From contig JAEUQC010000063.1 of the NCBI GenBank assembly GCA_016789905.1, positions 62,001 through 126,000 of the forward strand: a DNA stretch of 64,000 nt. Direction: 5' to 3'. This document shows positions 44,801-52,929 of this stretch, in pieces. Numbering within the stretch: position 1 is the stretch's first letter; each line of letters begins with the position of its first letter. The stretch comes from Bryobacterales bacterium. GTDB taxonomy: Bacteria; Acidobacteriota; Terriglobia; Bryobacterales; Bryobacteraceae. A program made the translations under genes and the position numbers. Below the pieces are notes generated by a model, which ran no database searches, was not told the DNA's origin, and was given only the letters and a program-made list of their open reading frames with translations.

Positions 44801-45315
44801 TCGCTTTCCGCATTGTTGGGAGTGGAAGGCGTGATGCCCGGCACCAGGGTAAGCAGCGAATAGATATTGCGGTTGTTGAGGGGAAGTTCAATGATCTTCC
44901 TGTTTTCGACAACGGCGCTCAGGGCCGCGCTGGATGCTTCGAGCAGCGGGCCGGTGGCGGTCACTTGCACCTTTTCCGAGACGGCGCCGACTTCGAGTTT
45001 GATATTGACCGTCGCGTTTTGCAGTGTGGCGAGGGACAGCGACTCCAGAACATACTGGCGGAAGCCCGGGGATTCGGCCGTGATGCGGTAAAGACTGGGC
45101 GTCAATTCGATGATGCGATAGACACCGGACGCGTTGGTTTCCGCTACATATTCCTGATTGCGCTGGACGTCGGTGACGGTGATTTTTGCACCCACGACGG
45201 CGGCGCCGCTGGAATCGGTGACGATGCCGGATACGAGCGCTTTTGAAGTTTGGGCACTCGCCGGCACAAACACTGCCACAGCGAGCAGCGCTGCTAATAA
45301 CTTGACCCTGGACAT
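41863..45315 (-). CDS. Oar-like TonB-dependent receptor with carboxypeptidase-regulatory domain
   Basis: 1150 residues from the ATG at 45315 (GGGAG upstream); codons before it belong to the leader region. A signal peptide ends near PASAQ. The regulatory-like domain reads GIVTDSSGAAVVGAKITVTDV; the plug domain ELPLNNRNIYSLLTLVPGITP and YTAEYGRSGGGQVTMITKSGTNQFHG. A long beta-barrel follows to the C-terminal aromatic residue (LGLKLLF). Presumed outer-membrane importer of an unknown ligand. It is single, with its own terminator, and the efflux operon ends 163 bp upstream. Confidence 0.9.
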   Translation of the reverse strand: MSRVKLLAALLAVAVFVPASAQTSKALVSGIVTDSSGAAVVGAKITVTDVQRNQEYVAETNASGVYRIIELTPSLYRITAESPGFRQYVLESLSLATLQNATVNIKLEVGAVSEKVQVTATGPLLEASSAALSAVVENRKIIELPLNNRNIYSLLTLVPGITPSTPNNAESDFFTSTIRFSINGGKESVNDIQLDGVSAMVQSDIQGIYGASAIPSVEGIQEFRVQTNSYTAEYGRSGGGQVTMITKSGTNQFHGSAFEFLRNSAMDSKNFFLNRNNLPKASLQQHQYGASVGGRVIKDKTFFFVLYEKKLTKSGSLGIFTVPTPAQLAGDFSNTRNANGVVRPIFDPFTSRANPDSPGNFIRSPFAGNRIPANMMDPIALNVLKLYPAANQPGAVNTGQQNLAIQRVPQSPTDRVDFKVDHNFNTNRRMFVRYNRFKQATAAADFWGNGAAPSDGIMYWGSHNAAADYTETIGANTIINIRGGLSLFTAWRPAFSYGYDVTKLGFSQALQDVTQKTGAPRIPRFDIQDYNSVGPNNGSTYTSDNVAYSLVGNITRISGKHSMKFGGDVRMFTLGFAQFGSSPGNFSFTRLMTQGPDPRVAGNGDGLASFLLGAGTGGAATHRIKPSDMSRYYAMYAQDDFKLNSKLTFNVGLRYELEGSNMERYDQQTLMDPFAKNPLSDRTGLDLRGVYLFSGVDQSAGRRGIRPIEHKFNPRFGIAYQINPKTVIRTGYGIFYGVPKFAATDRYTGAPYASTTPWNATIDQINPTNLLRNPFPQGFVLPVGRALGAMSGVGFGLNSAWASEMKTPYNQQWNFNIQRHLTTNMMIELSYAGNKGTHNEIVQGDMGQLRQEQMTPANNLLTLVPNPFFGLIDPASILGAPTVQRGRLLRGQYAAFTSVGPGNPAWGNSNYHSFQTRFENRFGGGASMGVAYTWAKSIADSSDGIWNDGQGTLRNWHCRDCERSLTSYDVPHRLVVNFNYELPFGKGHKFGANMHWLANGILGGWQTNGVFTINSGMPLIFSQTTNNSFSFGGLQRPDAVGGDARIAVRSIEKWFDTTQFRVAPNYTFGNLSRTHSNLRNDFTRGLNFSMFKNTRIRELITLQFRAEAFNLSNTPVFSSPNTNVESGAFGTITGQSNGPRTIQLGLKLLF

Positions 45316-45478
45316 GAATTCTCCCTTAATCCGTTTGGAAATAAAAAGACACAGCCGCACCGGCAAATTGCCAGTGTGGTACAAGGTGACCCTGAAAACA
45401 GTCCACACAGGAGTGTGGCACTGGGGCCCGATCATATCACGGGAAATAACCGGTTTGGTGGGTCGGTGTTGGGAAAAG
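45316..45478. promoter_or_regulatory. upstream region of the second TonB receptor
   Basis: 163 bp between the efflux operon end and the receptor start. It contains two small inverted repeats, CCACAC-AGGA-GTGTGG and GGCAA-A-TTGCC, both compatible with operator or leader structures. A -35/-10 pair was not certain. Confidence 0.4.
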
Positions 45479-48400
45479 TTAATCGCCCGCTGGAGCCAGC
45501 GCCGGTTGGCCTTTGCCGGGCCGGGCGGCGGAACTTCCGGAGACTTTTCGTTGCAATCCGGCGAGGTAGAGATAGATCACCGGCGTCAGATACAGCGTAA
45601 TGATTTGTGAGAAAACAAGGCCCCCGACCACGCAAAGGCCAAGCGGACGCCGGGACTCGCCGCCCGCGCCCTGGCCAAGCGCGATGGGCAGTGCGCCCAA
45701 TAGCGCGCACATGGTGGTCATCATGATAGGGCGGAAGCGGATGAGGCAGCCTTGGTAGATGGCCTCATACGGCGAGCGGCCTTCGGTGCGTTCTGCTTCA
45801 AGCGCGAAGTCAATCTGCATGATGGCGTTCTTCTTCACAATGCCGATCAGAAGAATCAAACCGACAAACGAGTAGATATTGAGATCGAGTTTGAAGAGAT
45901 AGAGCGTGAGCAGCGCGCCAAAGCCAGCCGATGGCAGACCGGAGAGAATCGTCAACGGGTGGATGAAGCTTTCGTAGAGAATTCCGAGAACAAGGTAGAC
46001 GACAAATATAGCAACGAACAGCAGCAGCATCAGGTTTTTCGAAGACTGTTGGAAAGCCTGGGCGGTTCCCTGAAAGGCGCGGCTGACGCTCACCGGCAGC
46101 GTCTGCGCGGCGAGTTCCTCAATATTGTTGACGGCGTCGCCGAGCGAGGCGCCCGGCGCAAGATTGAAGGCGATGGTAACGGCCGTCAATTGCCCGTAGT
46201 GATTGATGGCTTGCGGGCCGGCGTGCGGCTCCATCCGTGCAACCGCGTCGATGGGAACCAATCCGCCTTTGCTCGACCGCACGTAGAGATTAGAAACTTC
46301 GGTTGGATCCGATTGGAAAGGCCGCTCCACTTCGAGCAGTACGCGGTACTGGTTATCCGGCGCGTAGATAGTGGAGATCCACCGCGGGCCGTAGGCGCTG
46401 AAGAGGGCGCTCTCAATCTGTTCCGGTGTAACGGCAAGGGTGGCCGCCTTGTCGCGATCGATGATGACGTGAAGTTCCGGGTTTCGGATTTGCAGATCGG
46501 AGGTAACGTCAATAAGGCCAGGAATCTTGGCCATTGCTTTCTCCATTTCAGGAGCGGATTTGTAAAGGGCGTTGGTGTCACCGCTGAGCAGCGTGTATTG
46601 ATACAGACTCTTGGTCAACGAGCCCCCGATGCGGATCGTAGGAGGGTTCTGCAGAAACGCCCGCATATCGGGCAGGCTGTTCAACGGGCGGCGCAGCCGC
46701 GCCATCACGGCGTCCACCCCCTCCTTGCGTTCGTGAAGTGGCTTCAAATGGAAAAACATGCGGCCGAAATTTGGGCCGCCGGTGGAAACCGAACCCGACG
46801 TTCCGCCGACGCCGCTAAAAAACGCCCGGACCGCGGGATCCTTGCGGGCAATGTCGGAAAGCTTTTGCACGTTCTCCATCATGGTTATGTGCGACGTGCC
46901 CTGTGGCGCCTCCACGATGGTGAAGATCTGCCCCATGTCTTCATTGGGGATGAAGCCTTTGGGGACAAGCTGGAACAGATAGACGGTGCCGCCAAGAATG
47001 GCGAATGAAAGAACCAGTACAGCGAAGCGGTGGCGAAGCGTGAACACCAGCGAGCGATCATAGAGCCGGAGCATCCCCTCGAAAATACGCTCCGTGAAGT
47101 TGTAGAGCCGCCCGTGCTCGCCGTGGTGCGTTTTCAGGAAGCGCGCCGAAAGCATCGGGGTGAGGGTGACGGAGACGAACCCGGACACGAGAATGGCAAC
47201 CACAATGGTTACCGAGAACTCGCGGAACAGTCGGCCAAGGATCCCGCCCATGAAAAGCAGCGGAATGAACACCGCGGCAAGCGAGATCGTCATCGAAACG
47301 ATCGTGAAGCTCACTTCGCGTGCGCCGTCGAAGGCCGCCCGCATGGGCGGCACGCCGTTTTCCATGTGCCGGACAATATTCTCCAGCACCACGATCGCGT
47401 CATCGACAACAAACCCAATGGCGAGAATGAGCGCCATCATGGAGAGGTTGTCCAGGCTGTACTCGCAAAGGTACATGGCGGAGAAGGTGCCCAGCACCGC
47501 GATGGGAAGCGCCAGCGACGGGATGACCGTGGCGGACACGTTTCGCAGGAACAGGAAGATGACCATCACGACGAGGCCGAGCGTGAGGATCATGGTGAAC
47601 TGCACGTCTTCAAACGATTCACGGATGGAAGCGGCCCGGTCCGTAAGGATGTTGAGTTTGACGGTGGGCGGCAGCGCGGCGTTGAAAGCCGGGAATAGCG
47701 CCTTTACGCCGTCAGCCACTTCAATGGCATTGGTGCCCGGCTGGCGGAGCACGGCGAGAATGATGGCCCGTTGGGAGCCCGCGGCCGTGTTGAACCAACT
47801 GGCGGCCTTGTCATCTTCAACCGAATCGAGCACAGTGGCCACTTCATCGAGCCGCACGGGAGAACCGCCAACGTAGGCGATGATCATCGGCTTATACGCT
47901 TCGGCATCGATGAGTTGGCCGGTGGCATGGATGGTCACCATCTGGTCCTTGCCATACAGCGTGCCGGTGGGGATGTTGACGTTATGGCGGCGGATTGCGT
48001 TTTCCACTTCGTCAATACCAATGCCACGGGCGGCCAGCGCGTCCGGGTTCACCTGGATACGGACCGCGTATTTCTGCGAGCCCATGATCTGGACTTGGGC
48101 GACGCCGGGAACCATGGACATGCGCTGGGCCATCATCGTGTCGGCGTATTCGTGCAGCTTGTAGAGCGGCAGGGAAGGGGAGGTGAGCGTGAGATAGAGC
48201 ACCGGCTGATCGGCGGGGTTCACCTTGCGGAACGTGGGCGGGTTCGGCATGCCGGGCGGCAGCAGCGGCGAAGCCTGGGTGATGGCGGCTTGCACGTCCT
48301 GCGCGGCGGCGTCGAGTTCGCGCGAGAGCGCAAACTGGAGCGTGATGGAGGTGACGCCGAGGGTGTTGGTGGAGTTCATCGAATCCAACCCCTCGATCGT

Positions 48401-48634
48401 GGAAAACTGACGTTCCAGCGGCGTGGCGATGGCCGATGCCATGGTCTCCGGATTGGCGCCGGGAAGGCTGGCGCTCACAACCAGAGTTGGAAGATCGACG
48501 TTGGGCAGGTCACTGACCGGCAGAAATTTGTAGGCCACGGCGCCAAACAGCGAAATGCCAAGCATGACGAGCGTGGTGGCGACGGAACGCTCAATAAACA
48601 GGCCGGTGAAGCCGGATTTATTCGCGGTGCTCAC
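45479..48634 (-). CDS. RND (HAE1-type) efflux permease
   Basis: 1051 residues, the normal length for AcrB/MdtB-like pumps with twelve membrane helices and two large periplasmic loops. N-terminus SGFTGLFIERSVATTLVMLGISLFG. The proton-relay motif FVVDDAIVVLENIVRHME holds the Asp pair, and GIVKKNAIMQIDFA the conserved Lys. It exports drugs or metabolites across the envelope using the proton gradient. The start overlaps the adaptor stop by 4 bp. No TolC-like outer-membrane factor follows, so it must use one encoded elsewhere. Confidence 0.93.
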   Translation of the reverse strand: MSTANKSGFTGLFIERSVATTLVMLGISLFGAVAYKFLPVSDLPNVDLPTLVVSASLPGANPETMASAIATPLERQFSTIEGLDSMNSTNTLGVTSITLQFALSRELDAAAQDVQAAITQASPLLPPGMPNPPTFRKVNPADQPVLYLTLTSPSLPLYKLHEYADTMMAQRMSMVPGVAQVQIMGSQKYAVRIQVNPDALAARGIGIDEVENAIRRHNVNIPTGTLYGKDQMVTIHATGQLIDAEAYKPMIIAYVGGSPVRLDEVATVLDSVEDDKAASWFNTAAGSQRAIILAVLRQPGTNAIEVADGVKALFPAFNAALPPTVKLNILTDRAASIRESFEDVQFTMILTLGLVVMVIFLFLRNVSATVIPSLALPIAVLGTFSAMYLCEYSLDNLSMMALILAIGFVVDDAIVVLENIVRHMENGVPPMRAAFDGAREVSFTIVSMTISLAAVFIPLLFMGGILGRLFREFSVTIVVAILVSGFVSVTLTPMLSARFLKTHHGEHGRLYNFTERIFEGMLRLYDRSLVFTLRHRFAVLVLSFAILGGTVYLFQLVPKGFIPNEDMGQIFTIVEAPQGTSHITMMENVQKLSDIARKDPAVRAFFSGVGGTSGSVSTGGPNFGRMFFHLKPLHERKEGVDAVMARLRRPLNSLPDMRAFLQNPPTIRIGGSLTKSLYQYTLLSGDTNALYKSAPEMEKAMAKIPGLIDVTSDLQIRNPELHVIIDRDKAATLAVTPEQIESALFSAYGPRWISTIYAPDNQYRVLLEVERPFQSDPTEVSNLYVRSSKGGLVPIDAVARMEPHAGPQAINHYGQLTAVTIAFNLAPGASLGDAVNNIEELAAQTLPVSVSRAFQGTAQAFQQSSKNLMLLLFVAIFVVYLVLGILYESFIHPLTILSGLPSAGFGALLTLYLFKLDLNIYSFVGLILLIGIVKKNAIMQIDFALEAERTEGRSPYEAIYQGCLIRFRPIMMTTMCALLGALPIALGQGAGGESRRPLGLCVVGGLVFSQIITLYLTPVIYLYLAGLQRKVSGSSAARPGKGQPALAPAGD

Positions 48635-49806
48635 GATGCCGCCCTTACTTTCATACCCGGCGCCAGGCGGAGTTGCCCCTCAATAACGACGCGTTCTCCG
48701 CCGGCGAGCCCCTTGTCGATAGCGATATCGCGATCCAGACGGGCGCCAGTGGTGACGGGTCGTACTTCCACCGTCTGGGCGGGTGTCAGGACGTAGACAA
48801 AGTTGCCCTGCTGACTGTTCTGCAGCGCTGCGGCGGGAATGACCACGGCGTTTGCCTGTTCTTCCAGCAGCACGCGGACGTTCACGAATTGTCCGGTCCA
48901 CAGCCTGGTTTCGGCGTTGGGAAACGTTGCCTTCAGGCGGATGGTTCCGGTGGCCGCGTCAACGGCGTTATCCAGGAAGCTCAGCTTGCCCTTTGAATCC
49001 GGCATGGTATCCCCGGGAATAGCGGCGCTAACCGTCAGGCCGCCCTGTTTCATGCGCTGGCGAAGGGTGGTCAGACGCGCTTCCGGAACCGTGAACGTCA
49101 CGTAGGCGGGTTGCACCTGGTGAATGGTGACCAGTTCGGTTTCATTGGCTTTGACGATGTTCCCGGGTTTGAAACGCATGTCGCCAGTGCGGCCGGAGAT
49201 GGGTGCGCGGACGCTGCAATAGCTCAGGTTGAGCTTGGCGTTTTCCAACGCGGCTTCATCGGCTCGAATGGTGGCCTTGATGCTATCGATAGCGGCCTGG
49301 ACCGCGCGAACATTGGTGCGCCGTGCGCGGGCCTCCACTCCCGCTTGATCTGCCTGTTCCTGGCTGACAATCCCCTGGGCGGCGAGCTTTTCGTAACGGC
49401 CCGCTTGCGCGCCGTAGAACTGCTCCTGCGCCTGGGCGCTCATGAGCTGGGCTTCGGATTGTTTTTGCAGCGCTTGATCGCGTGCCAGGTTGGCCTCCCA
49501 CTGACGAATCGTTTCCTGGTAGGCCCGTGGATCGATTTCAAACAGCATGTCGCCTTTGTTCACGGAGCCGCCTTCGGTAAAGAACGCGCGCGTGATGGTG
49601 CCGCCGACAAGCGACTTGATTTGCACAGAGGCGAAGGCTTCCACTTTACCGATCGTCCGGATTTCTACGGGCATCGTGCGCAGGGCGGCAGTCGCAAGTT
49701 TGACGGAAACGGCGGGGGCGGCCGGTTCACTGGCGGCCTTGGCGGTGGTTTCCTGTTTGGTGCAACCCGGAAGTGCGAGGAGGGCGGCGAGAACGAGATA
49801 TCTCAT
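48631..49806 (-). CDS. RND efflux periplasmic adaptor (membrane fusion lipoprotein)
   Basis: 391 residues. Lipobox LPGC near residue 15. The usual order of an AcrA-like adaptor is seen: half lipoyl segment (VEAFASVQIKSLVGGTITRAFFTEGGSVNKGDMLFEIDP), an alpha-helical hairpin (residues ~95-190, Gln/Ala-rich), the second lipoyl half (YCSVRAPISGRTGDM), then beta-barrel and membrane-proximal domains. It bridges the RND pump and the outer-membrane channel. 4-bp overlaps on both sides mark a single operon. Confidence 0.92.
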   Translation of the reverse strand: MRYLVLAALLALPGCTKQETTAKAASEPAAPAVSVKLATAALRTMPVEIRTIGKVEAFASVQIKSLVGGTITRAFFTEGGSVNKGDMLFEIDPRAYQETIRQWEANLARDQALQKQSEAQLMSAQAQEQFYGAQAGRYEKLAAQGIVSQEQADQAGVEARARRTNVRAVQAAIDSIKATIRADEAALENAKLNLSYCSVRAPISGRTGDMRFKPGNIVKANETELVTIHQVQPAYVTFTVPEARLTTLRQRMKQGGLTVSAAIPGDTMPDSKGKLSFLDNAVDAATGTIRLKATFPNAETRLWTGQFVNVRVLLEEQANAVVIPAAALQNSQQGNFVYVLTPAQTVEVRPVTTGARLDRDIAIDKGLAGGERVVIEGQLRLAPGMKVRAAS

Positions 49807-50414
49807 GAGGGGCCGATGCCTTTCAAGACAAATTGATAGAGCGAGTCAATCGGGATTTCGGGCGTCTCCGCGGCGGGGTGGAGAATGTGCTGCGCAAGCG
49901 CGGCGCGGGTAAGGTCGTAAACGAGGCGGGCGGTTCCGGGAACGTCGCAGGGCCGGAACAGGCCGGACTGAACGCCGTCGGCCAGGACGGATTCCAACAC
50001 CGCGGCCTGCTGTTCGTAAAGGTCCTGGAACTCTGGCTGCGCGTTCCCGGCTACTAACTGGGAAAACTCAGTATAGTAAATCCGGAAGAAATCCCGGTTG
50101 CGGGAAAAATACTGAAACCGCACGGCGATAAAAGCGTGGAGCCGGGCCTGGCAATTGGAGGCGGCGCGGAGTTCGGCGGCGAGTTCGGCGTGAAGCGCGA
50201 GGACGCCTTCACGGAGGCAGGCAAGAAACAGGTCCCGCTTGGAAGGGAAATAGAGGTAGACGGTGCCTTTCGCTACTCCAGCGGTGAGCGCGATGTTGTC
50301 AATGGTCGCCGCCGCGAAGCCGTGTTGGGCGAAAACGGTACGCGCGGCTTCGAGAATTTCAGTGGTGCGGAATTCAAGGAGGACTTGTCTTTTCGTTCTG
50401 CCGGCGACGGCCAT
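49803..50414 (-). CDS. TetR-family repressor of the efflux operon
   Basis: 203 residues from the ATG at 50414. N-terminal helix-turn-helix: ILEAARTVFAQHGFAAATIDNIALTAGVAKGTVYLYFPSKRDLF. The C-terminal half is the variable ligand domain. It is the first gene of a three-gene operon with the adaptor and pump and would shut off its own promoter until an efflux substrate binds. The operator candidate is described at 50421-50449. The message may be leaderless. Confidence 0.9.
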   Translation of the reverse strand: MAVAGRTKRQVLLEFRTTEILEAARTVFAQHGFAAATIDNIALTAGVAKGTVYLYFPSKRDLFLACLREGVLALHAELAAELRAASNCQARLHAFIAVRFQYFSRNRDFFRIYYTEFSQLVAGNAQPEFQDLYEQQAAVLESVLADGVQSGLFRPCDVPGTARLVYDLTRAALAQHILHPAAETPEIPIDSLYQFVLKGIGPS

Positions 50415-50420
50415 TGACCA

Positions 50421-50449
50421 AGAATATATTGCACTGACCGGCTGGTCAA
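50421..50449 (-). promoter_or_regulatory. TetR operon promoter with overlapping operator
   Basis: Leftward TTGACC (50449-50444), a 17-bp spacer and TATTCT (50426-50421). The imperfect palindrome TGACCGGCTGGTCA (50435-50448) overlaps the -35 box and resembles TetR-type operators. The predicted transcript start falls at about 50414, the A of the ATG. The upstream edge overlaps the acetamidase stop codon. Confidence 0.65.
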
Positions 50450-51417
50450 TTCGACTTGGAAACGTGCCGCCGCGGCACGCGGACAGCGGTGGAACCGCCA
50501 AGCGTGGCGATGTCGAGCGATGCCGCTGTGCCGATGAGCAGGTGTGCCTTCGCGGGCTCCATTCCGGTCTCCTCAATAAGCCAGCGGAGCATATCGGCAA
50601 GGGCGAGGTCGAGTGTCTGATTGAGCGTGGCGTCGGGTTTGCTGCCGATCGAGATCACGTAGTCCGCCGTTTCAGCGCGAACGGAGGCCAGGTTCGTTTT
50701 CTTGCGGAGCGTAACCGTGATGGTGACATCGAGCGAAGTTTCCACTCCGGAGCCGATTGCCTCGCCGTCGCCCTGCAGGGCGTGGCCGTCACCGAAGAAG
50801 AGCAGCGCGCCAGCATGAAAAACGGGCAGCAGAACGGTGGTGCCTTGGCGGATCCAGTTGTAGTCGATATTGCCGCCCCAGTAGCCGGCCGGGCCGGAGC
50901 GGGGAGAGTAATCGCCGCGCGGAGCGACGCCGATGCAGCCGAGCATGGGCCGGGCCGGAAAGTCCAGGCCGCCGGCGCCATCCTTGGGACGGACAAATTG
51001 TTTCTTGAGATCAATGGTCCAAGGCACCAGGTAGTTATAGCCGCGGATGGCCGCGTCGGGATCGGGCATTGGCGCCTGTAGATTTTCGGGAAGTTCCTTC
51101 ACACCAACGGCGCGGCCGGTGTAGCCGGTGGAACGGTTGAGGGCGAGCCGGTCGATGCGGACCAGGAGTGTGTCGCCGCGTTCGGCGCCTTCGATGTAGA
51201 AGGGGCCGGTGAGCGGGTTTCCGTGGGTTTTGGTGCGGCGTGTATTGGCATAGTCGAATCCGGCGGAGTCGACGGTCTTGGTGACGATGGAGTCACCGGA
51301 ACGGACACGGAGAAGCACGGGATGGGCGGCGGAGAAGGTGTGGTGGTAGGTCTCGGCGATGACGCGATGCTGTTCGGCGGCGAGGGTGAAAGAAGTGAGA
51401 AGGATTAGGCGGAACAT
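50446..51417 (-). CDS. acetamidase/formamidase family protein, exported
   Basis: 323 residues with a short signal peptide (MFRLILLTSFTLAAEQ). The FmdA/AmdA pattern is present: GPFYIEGAERGDTLLVRIDRL, a central GCIGVAPRG, HAGALLFFGDGHALQGDGE and a C-terminal helical region. The family hydrolyses small amides to acid plus ammonia with a metal. The leader suggests a periplasmic variant. The stop TGA lies inside the operator of the next operon. It is divergent from the M15 peptidase gene with 30 bp between. Confidence 0.82.
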   Translation of the reverse strand: MFRLILLTSFTLAAEQHRVIAETYHHTFSAAHPVLLRVRSGDSIVTKTVDSAGFDYANTRRTKTHGNPLTGPFYIEGAERGDTLLVRIDRLALNRSTGYTGRAVGVKELPENLQAPMPDPDAAIRGYNYLVPWTIDLKKQFVRPKDGAGGLDFPARPMLGCIGVAPRGDYSPRSGPAGYWGGNIDYNWIRQGTTVLLPVFHAGALLFFGDGHALQGDGEAIGSGVETSLDVTITVTLRKKTNLASVRAETADYVISIGSKPDATLNQTLDLALADMLRWLIEETGMEPAKAHLLIGTAASLDIATLGGSTAVRVPRRHVSKSN

Positions 51418-51447
51418 AGTGTGTGATAGCCTGGCCCTTGATTTTAT

Positions 51448-51906
51448 ATGCCCAAAAAGCTAAGCGAACACTTTACGTTGGAAGAGATGATTTTCAGCCA
51501 GACGGCGGCGCGGAAAGGGCTGGACAATACCCCGCCGCCGGAGATTGTGGCGAATCTTCGAGTGATGGTGGCGACACTCGAAGAGATTCGTACTTTGCTG
51601 GGTGTGCCAATTCACGTCAATAGCGGCTATCGGAGTCTGGCCGTCAACAAGGCGGTGGGCGGTTCAAAAAACAGCGCCCATATCCTGGGCCTCGCCACGG
51701 ATTTGACGGCGCATTCCTTCGGTACGGTACTGCAGGTGGCGCGCAAAATCGCGGCGTCTGGAATCGTCTACGACCAGTTGATCTACGAGTTCGGAACGTG
51801 GGTCCACATCGGACTCCGGAAGGAAGCGCCGCGGCGAGAGAACCTCTCCATCTTCAGCGGGACTGGATATTTAAAGGGGATACTGAGCAAGCCGCCGGCG
51901 GGCTGA
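51448..51906 (+). CDS. M15A-type peptidase (D-Ala-D-Ala carboxypeptidase-like)
   Basis: 152 residues, a single Peptidase_M15_3 domain: LSEHFTLEEMIFSQTAARKGLDN, HVNSGYRSLAVNKAVGG, SAHILGLATDLTA (HxxGxAxD zinc motif) and WVHIGLRKE with the third ligand. It cuts D-Ala-D-Ala-type bonds in peptidoglycan. No signal peptide or cell-wall domain is visible, as in phage-derived members. Its start has no good Shine-Dalgarno. Confidence 0.85.
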   Translation: MPKKLSEHFTLEEMIFSQTAARKGLDNTPPPEIVANLRVMVATLEEIRTLLGVPIHVNSGYRSLAVNKAVGGSKNSAHILGLATDLTAHSFGTVLQVARKIAASGIVYDQLIYEFGTWVHIGLRKEAPRRENLSIFSGTGYLKGILSKPPAG

Positions 51907-52317
51907 ATTGAAAAGCAGCCTGGTTCTGCCGGAGCCGGGGGGAGACCGATGACGGGAATACCTATTCCAGCAGCGGTCACCGTTTCCCGCCCACGAAAGC
52001 TGCGGCTGGAGGCGACGCCGGAGATTGCAGTTGGACGTTCGATTTGCAAAGGCGGCATGCCCATGCGGATGGTGTCGCCAGGATCGGGCACACCGGCGTG
52101 GTGAACCCGAAAGGGTCCCCCGAGTCAGTTCGAGTGCGTGCAAGCGTTCCTCAACCGGGCGCGCGCAGTGGGCCACGGCATCGCCGGGATCGTCTGTCCG
52201 CCCAACCGAAAGCATGGTTTGTTCCGGAGTTGCGCCTATTCAGATGTTGAATCGAACTGTGGGCATTGGATTGTAAGCGCATACGGAAAGTTGTAGAATC
52301 CAGGCAGGGAGGGCGTC
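51907..52317. other. 411-bp intergenic region
   Basis: No recognisable gene. The promoter of the following DUF1080 gene occupies its right end. Short frames in the remainder lack start signals and domains. Confidence 0.45.
52271..52299 (+). promoter_or_regulatory. putative sigma70-type promoter of the DUF1080/oxidoreductase pair
   Basis: TTGTAA (52271-52276), a 17-bp spacer and TAGAAT (52294-52299). A GGGAGGG Shine-Dalgarno follows, 5 nt before the TTG start at 52318. Confidence 0.6.
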
Positions 52318-52929
52318 TTGCACTGTCCACAGTTGAATCGCCGGGTGTTGTTGGGAGTATTGGGAAGCGGGTTGGCGTCGCGGGCTGCGGGGTGGAAGCG
52401 GGTCTTTGACGGCAAGTCGCTGATGGGTTGGCGCGCGGAGGGCAATGCCACTTGGCTGGTGGAGCGCGGCGAACTGGTGGGCCGGCAGGGAGCCGGGGGC
52501 GCGGAAGGGGACCTGTTCACGGAGGCTACATGGACAGACTTCGAATTCGAATGCGAATGGCGGATGCGGTTTCCGGGTAACAGCGGTGTGTGGTTCCGCG
52601 TGATGGGGCCGCGGACGGGATACCAGGTGGATTTTATCGACCAGCCAAGCCATCCCGGTGTCCTGTCAGGGTCGGTGTATTGCATGGGAAAAGCGTTCAT
52701 TGCGGAGAACCGGAACCGCGCGTCAGTCCACGTGGACGGCTGGAACATGTTGCGGCTGCGGATGAAGGGCGATCACATCATGGTGGTGCAGAACGGAATC
52801 ACGGTGGCCGACGTGCGGGACACGGCTTTCAGCGGGCCAGGCAGCCTGGGAATGCAGATTCATAAAGGCAAGGCGTTCGACGGCATGGAAGTAAGGCTGC
52901 GCGGCATGCGCATCCGGGAGGCGGTATGA
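52318..52929 (+). CDS. DUF1080 (3-keto-disaccharide hydrolase-like) exported protein
   Basis: 203 residues. The start is a TTG at 52318 supported by a strong GGAGG 5 nt upstream. A Tat-like NRRVLLGVLGSGLASRA leader is followed by the DUF1080 signature WKRVFDGKSLMGWRAEGN, TDFEFECEWRM, GNSGVWFRV and a C-terminal beta strand set. The family acts on or binds oxidised (3-keto) sugars, consistent with the coupled Gfo/Idh/MocA oxidoreductase whose start overlaps this stop (ATGA). Confidence 0.82.
   Translation: MHCPQLNRRVLLGVLGSGLASRAAGWKRVFDGKSLMGWRAEGNATWLVERGELVGRQGAGGAEGDLFTEATWTDFEFECEWRMRFPGNSGVWFRVMGPRTGYQVDFIDQPSHPGVLSGSVYCMGKAFIAENRNRASVHVDGWNMLRLRMKGDHIMVVQNGITVADVRDTAFSGPGSLGMQIHKGKAFDGMEVRLRGMRIREAV

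Noticed and set aside
45752..47008. 418-codon + strand frame inside the RND pump
   Set aside because: Antisense shadow; no start signal and Arg/Gln/His-rich composition. The RND gene is unambiguous.
47771..48796. 341-codon + strand frame across the pump and adaptor genes
   Set aside because: Antisense shadow spanning two real genes that overlap each other.
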